Shown one piece after another: positions 62,843 through 64,000 of a stretch of DNA of 64,000 nt. Positions within the stretch are counted from its first letter, which is position 1. The number at the start of each line of letters is the position of its first letter. The stretch is from positions 1 to 64,000 of the forward strand of contig NZ_FMAH01000012.1 of the NCBI RefSeq assembly GCF_900094545.1. Direction: 5' to 3'. The notes beneath the pieces are model-generated. The model had not been told where the DNA came from. It made no database searches and saw only the letters and a program-made list of their open reading frames with translations. This DNA comes from Martinezella miluonensis (GTDB lineage: Bacteria; Pseudomonadota; Alphaproteobacteria; Rhizobiales; Rhizobiaceae). The translations under genes were made by a program, and so were the position numbers.

Positions 62843-63139
62843 CTGATCTAGACTACACCAGATTCAGTGAAATCTTCACTTAACGAACAGGCTTAAATAT
62901 TTCTCATAGTCGGACGACCGAGCTGCCGCGATCGCCGACACCCCGGACGGGCTTCTCAACACAGATGAGAACAGACACCGCCCATGCCGCCTCGCGCGGC
63001 GACCAGATGCCATCGCCATGCCAGTAGAAGCGCCGTAGGAAAGAAAAGTGCTGAAATTACGTCGTCAAACGCAGCTTGCTTGCCGGGCTTAGTTCGCCGC
63101 GAAACCTGCAGTAGCGCGGCTATGCTTGCCCGGGGAGAC

Positions 63140-63433
63140 CTAATTCTCCACGAAAACCGCGGGCATGAGGTTGGCGCGGGCCGAATAATGCGCCTGTCCG
63201 ACAACATGCGAGATCACCAGCGCGTAGACGAGGAACGTACCGAGGACGATGGCAATGCCGTGCAACGGAAGGCCGGTCTTGGGCGTAGCGTCCAATGCCA
63301 AGAGCTTCGCCGAATTTGCATGGAACGCTTCCACCTTCGCGAAGGGAAGCAGCAATTCTCTTTCCATGCGAGCTTGCTCGTCAAGCCGCTTGCTATATCT
63401 CGTCGTGCGCCTGAACGGGATGATATCGCCCAT
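63140..63433 (-). CDS. Hypothetical small membrane protein
   Basis: A 97-residue protein. A charged N-terminus (DIIPFRRTTRYSKRLDEQARMERELLLPF) is followed by one transmembrane helix (GIAIVLGTFLVYALVISHVVG) near the C-terminus. I recognise no family. The ribosome-binding site is weak. Lies 30 nt downstream of the gene at 63464 on the same strand, so the two may be co-transcribed. Confidence 0.55.
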   Translation of the reverse strand: MGDIIPFRRTTRYSKRLDEQARMERELLLPFAKVEAFHANSAKLLALDATPKTGLPLHGIAIVLGTFLVYALVISHVVGQAHYSARANLMPAVFVEN

Positions 63434-63463
63434 TTTTCACGTGATCCCCTTTACCACTCGCAG

Positions 63464-63742
63464 CTATTGGCCATTCTCTTGATTAGAATCGGTATCGATA
63501 TAGTCGACACGAACGACGACCTTTTCTGGCCGTTGCTCGCCATGCTGTACAATCACGGTCACGATGCAGCGATTGTCGCGCGGCCTGACGGACAGCAAGC
63601 GCCCCTTTGTCTTCGATAACACCTGATCGGCGGCGTTCGAGCAATCCTGGATTTTGTCGGCGACTGGAACAACCTGGCCCTGCCCCGCCAATGCCGAGCC
63701 CGCAATCGAGATTCCGACGAGTGCTGCTAAGATCCTGATCAT
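63464..63742 (-). CDS. Small secreted hypothetical protein, PepSY-like in length and pattern
   Basis: A 92-residue precursor with a Sec signal peptide (MIRILAALVGISIAGSALAGQ). Mature part: DCSNAADQVLSKTKGRLLSVRPRDNRCIVTVIVQ...RPEKVVVRVD, with two cysteines that could form a disulfide. This resembles short PepSY-like periplasmic proteins found in rhizobia beside two-component systems. I chose ATG 63742 for the signal peptide; the frame runs to 63850. Function unknown. Confidence 0.65.
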   Translation of the reverse strand: MIRILAALVGISIAGSALAGQGQVVPVADKIQDCSNAADQVLSKTKGRLLSVRPRDNRCIVTVIVQHGEQRPEKVVVRVDYIDTDSNQENGQ

Positions 63743-63844
63743 GGAGGCAGTATACCCCAAGAATAACGCGCAGGCGACCTCGGCCCGCAAGAATACCAGG
63801 CTGTTTGCCTCATCTTTTCGTTGTATGTCAGCAGGTCGCAGCGG

Positions 63845-64000
63845 ATGCATATCGGTGCGTTGCTGAACGACGCCGATTGCACGCAGCGGTGGACTTTCTG
63901 CGCGGGTTCATGGATGGAGATGCCGCGAAACTCCTCGATGCCGGAGGAGCGGCGCAGCAGGCTACGTGATGTCGAATATTTTTATTGCAAGGGGCATGAT
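63845..64000 (+). CDS. Partial ORF running off the window, uncertain
   Basis: An open frame from ATG 63845 to the right edge encodes at least 52 residues (MHIGALLNDADCTQRWTFCAGSW...YFYCKGHD) with three cysteines. It overlaps no other gene, but has no clear ribosome-binding site. I recognise no family and cannot tell whether it is real. Confidence 0.25.
   Translation, partial: MHIGALLNDADCTQRWTFCAGSWMEMPRNSSMPEERRSRLRDVEYFYCKGHD

Noticed and set aside
1..64000. Search for CRISPR arrays, transposases, integrases, phage genes and tRNAs
   Set aside because: No regularly spaced repeats, no mobile-element coding genes and no cloverleaf-like tRNA were recognised by eye. A tRNA scan and an insertion-sequence search would be decisive.

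Overview
The window is chromosomal DNA from an alphaproteobacterium of the Rhizobiaceae (Rhizobium-like). The evidence is the GC-rich coding style, the 16S rRNA 5' end at the left edge, the number of ABC uptake operons with LacI, DeoR, LuxR and MarR regulators, and families typical of rhizobia such as DUF992, soluble PAS chemoreceptors and CtlX. No integrase, transposase, prophage, CRISPR array or tRNA was found. This looks like an ordinary, metabolically rich chromosome rather than an island.

Layout, left to right. 1-311: 5' end of a 16S rRNA gene reading leftward, with its promoter near 664-692. 1.06-9 kb: DoxX protein, then a leftward CUT2 sugar operon (binding protein, ATPase, permease, PfkB kinase, GatZ-like protein), probably for tagatose or a related polyol, with a divergent LacI regulator and two matching operator-like boxes. 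9-11.6 kb: ABM-EthD fusion, alpha/beta hydrolase and ECF sigma factor. 11.7-17.6 kb: LuxR regulator divergent from a polyamine-type ABC importer plus an SDR dehydrogenase. 17.8-19.7 kb: nitric-oxide defence, flavohaemoglobin and NsrR with a palindromic operator. 19.7-21.2 kb: ArsR, SRPBCC and GST operon. 21.6-27.9 kb: CtlX, dimethylargininase, arginine-type ABC importer and M20 amidohydrolase, read as a methylarginine/guanidino catabolic operon. 27.9-29.6 kb: MarR divergent from DoxX and GST, with duplicated operators.

30-39.6 kb: a large cluster preceded by PHO-box-like sequences (GNAT; DeoR, phosphodiesterase, peptide-type binding protein, PPP phosphatase, two ATPases, two permeases), predicted to import a phosphate ester and split it in the cytosol under phosphate starvation. 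39.8-42.2 kb: small coiled-coil protein and soluble chemoreceptor, separated by strong hairpins. 42.7-50.3 kb: LacI and adenine deaminase, a decayed cupin gene, then a histidine-ammonia-lyase-like protein lacking the Ala-Ser-Gly cofactor triad, an ornithine-cyclodeaminase-like protein and a PhnD-like binding-fold protein without a signal peptide; a nucleoside deoxyribosyltransferase lies opposite. This last module is the best candidate for undescribed chemistry.

50.5-54 kb: class III adenylate cyclase, DUF992 secreted protein, peptidase T. 54-56 kb: two unrecognised proteins. 56.3-61 kb: a compact four-gene coat-U chaperone-usher pilus locus, followed by a convergent membrane diguanylate cyclase. 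63-64 kb: two small hypothetical proteins.

All family calls rest on motifs read by eye; no database search was possible. Start codons were chosen by ribosome-binding site, family length and overlap with upstream genes.
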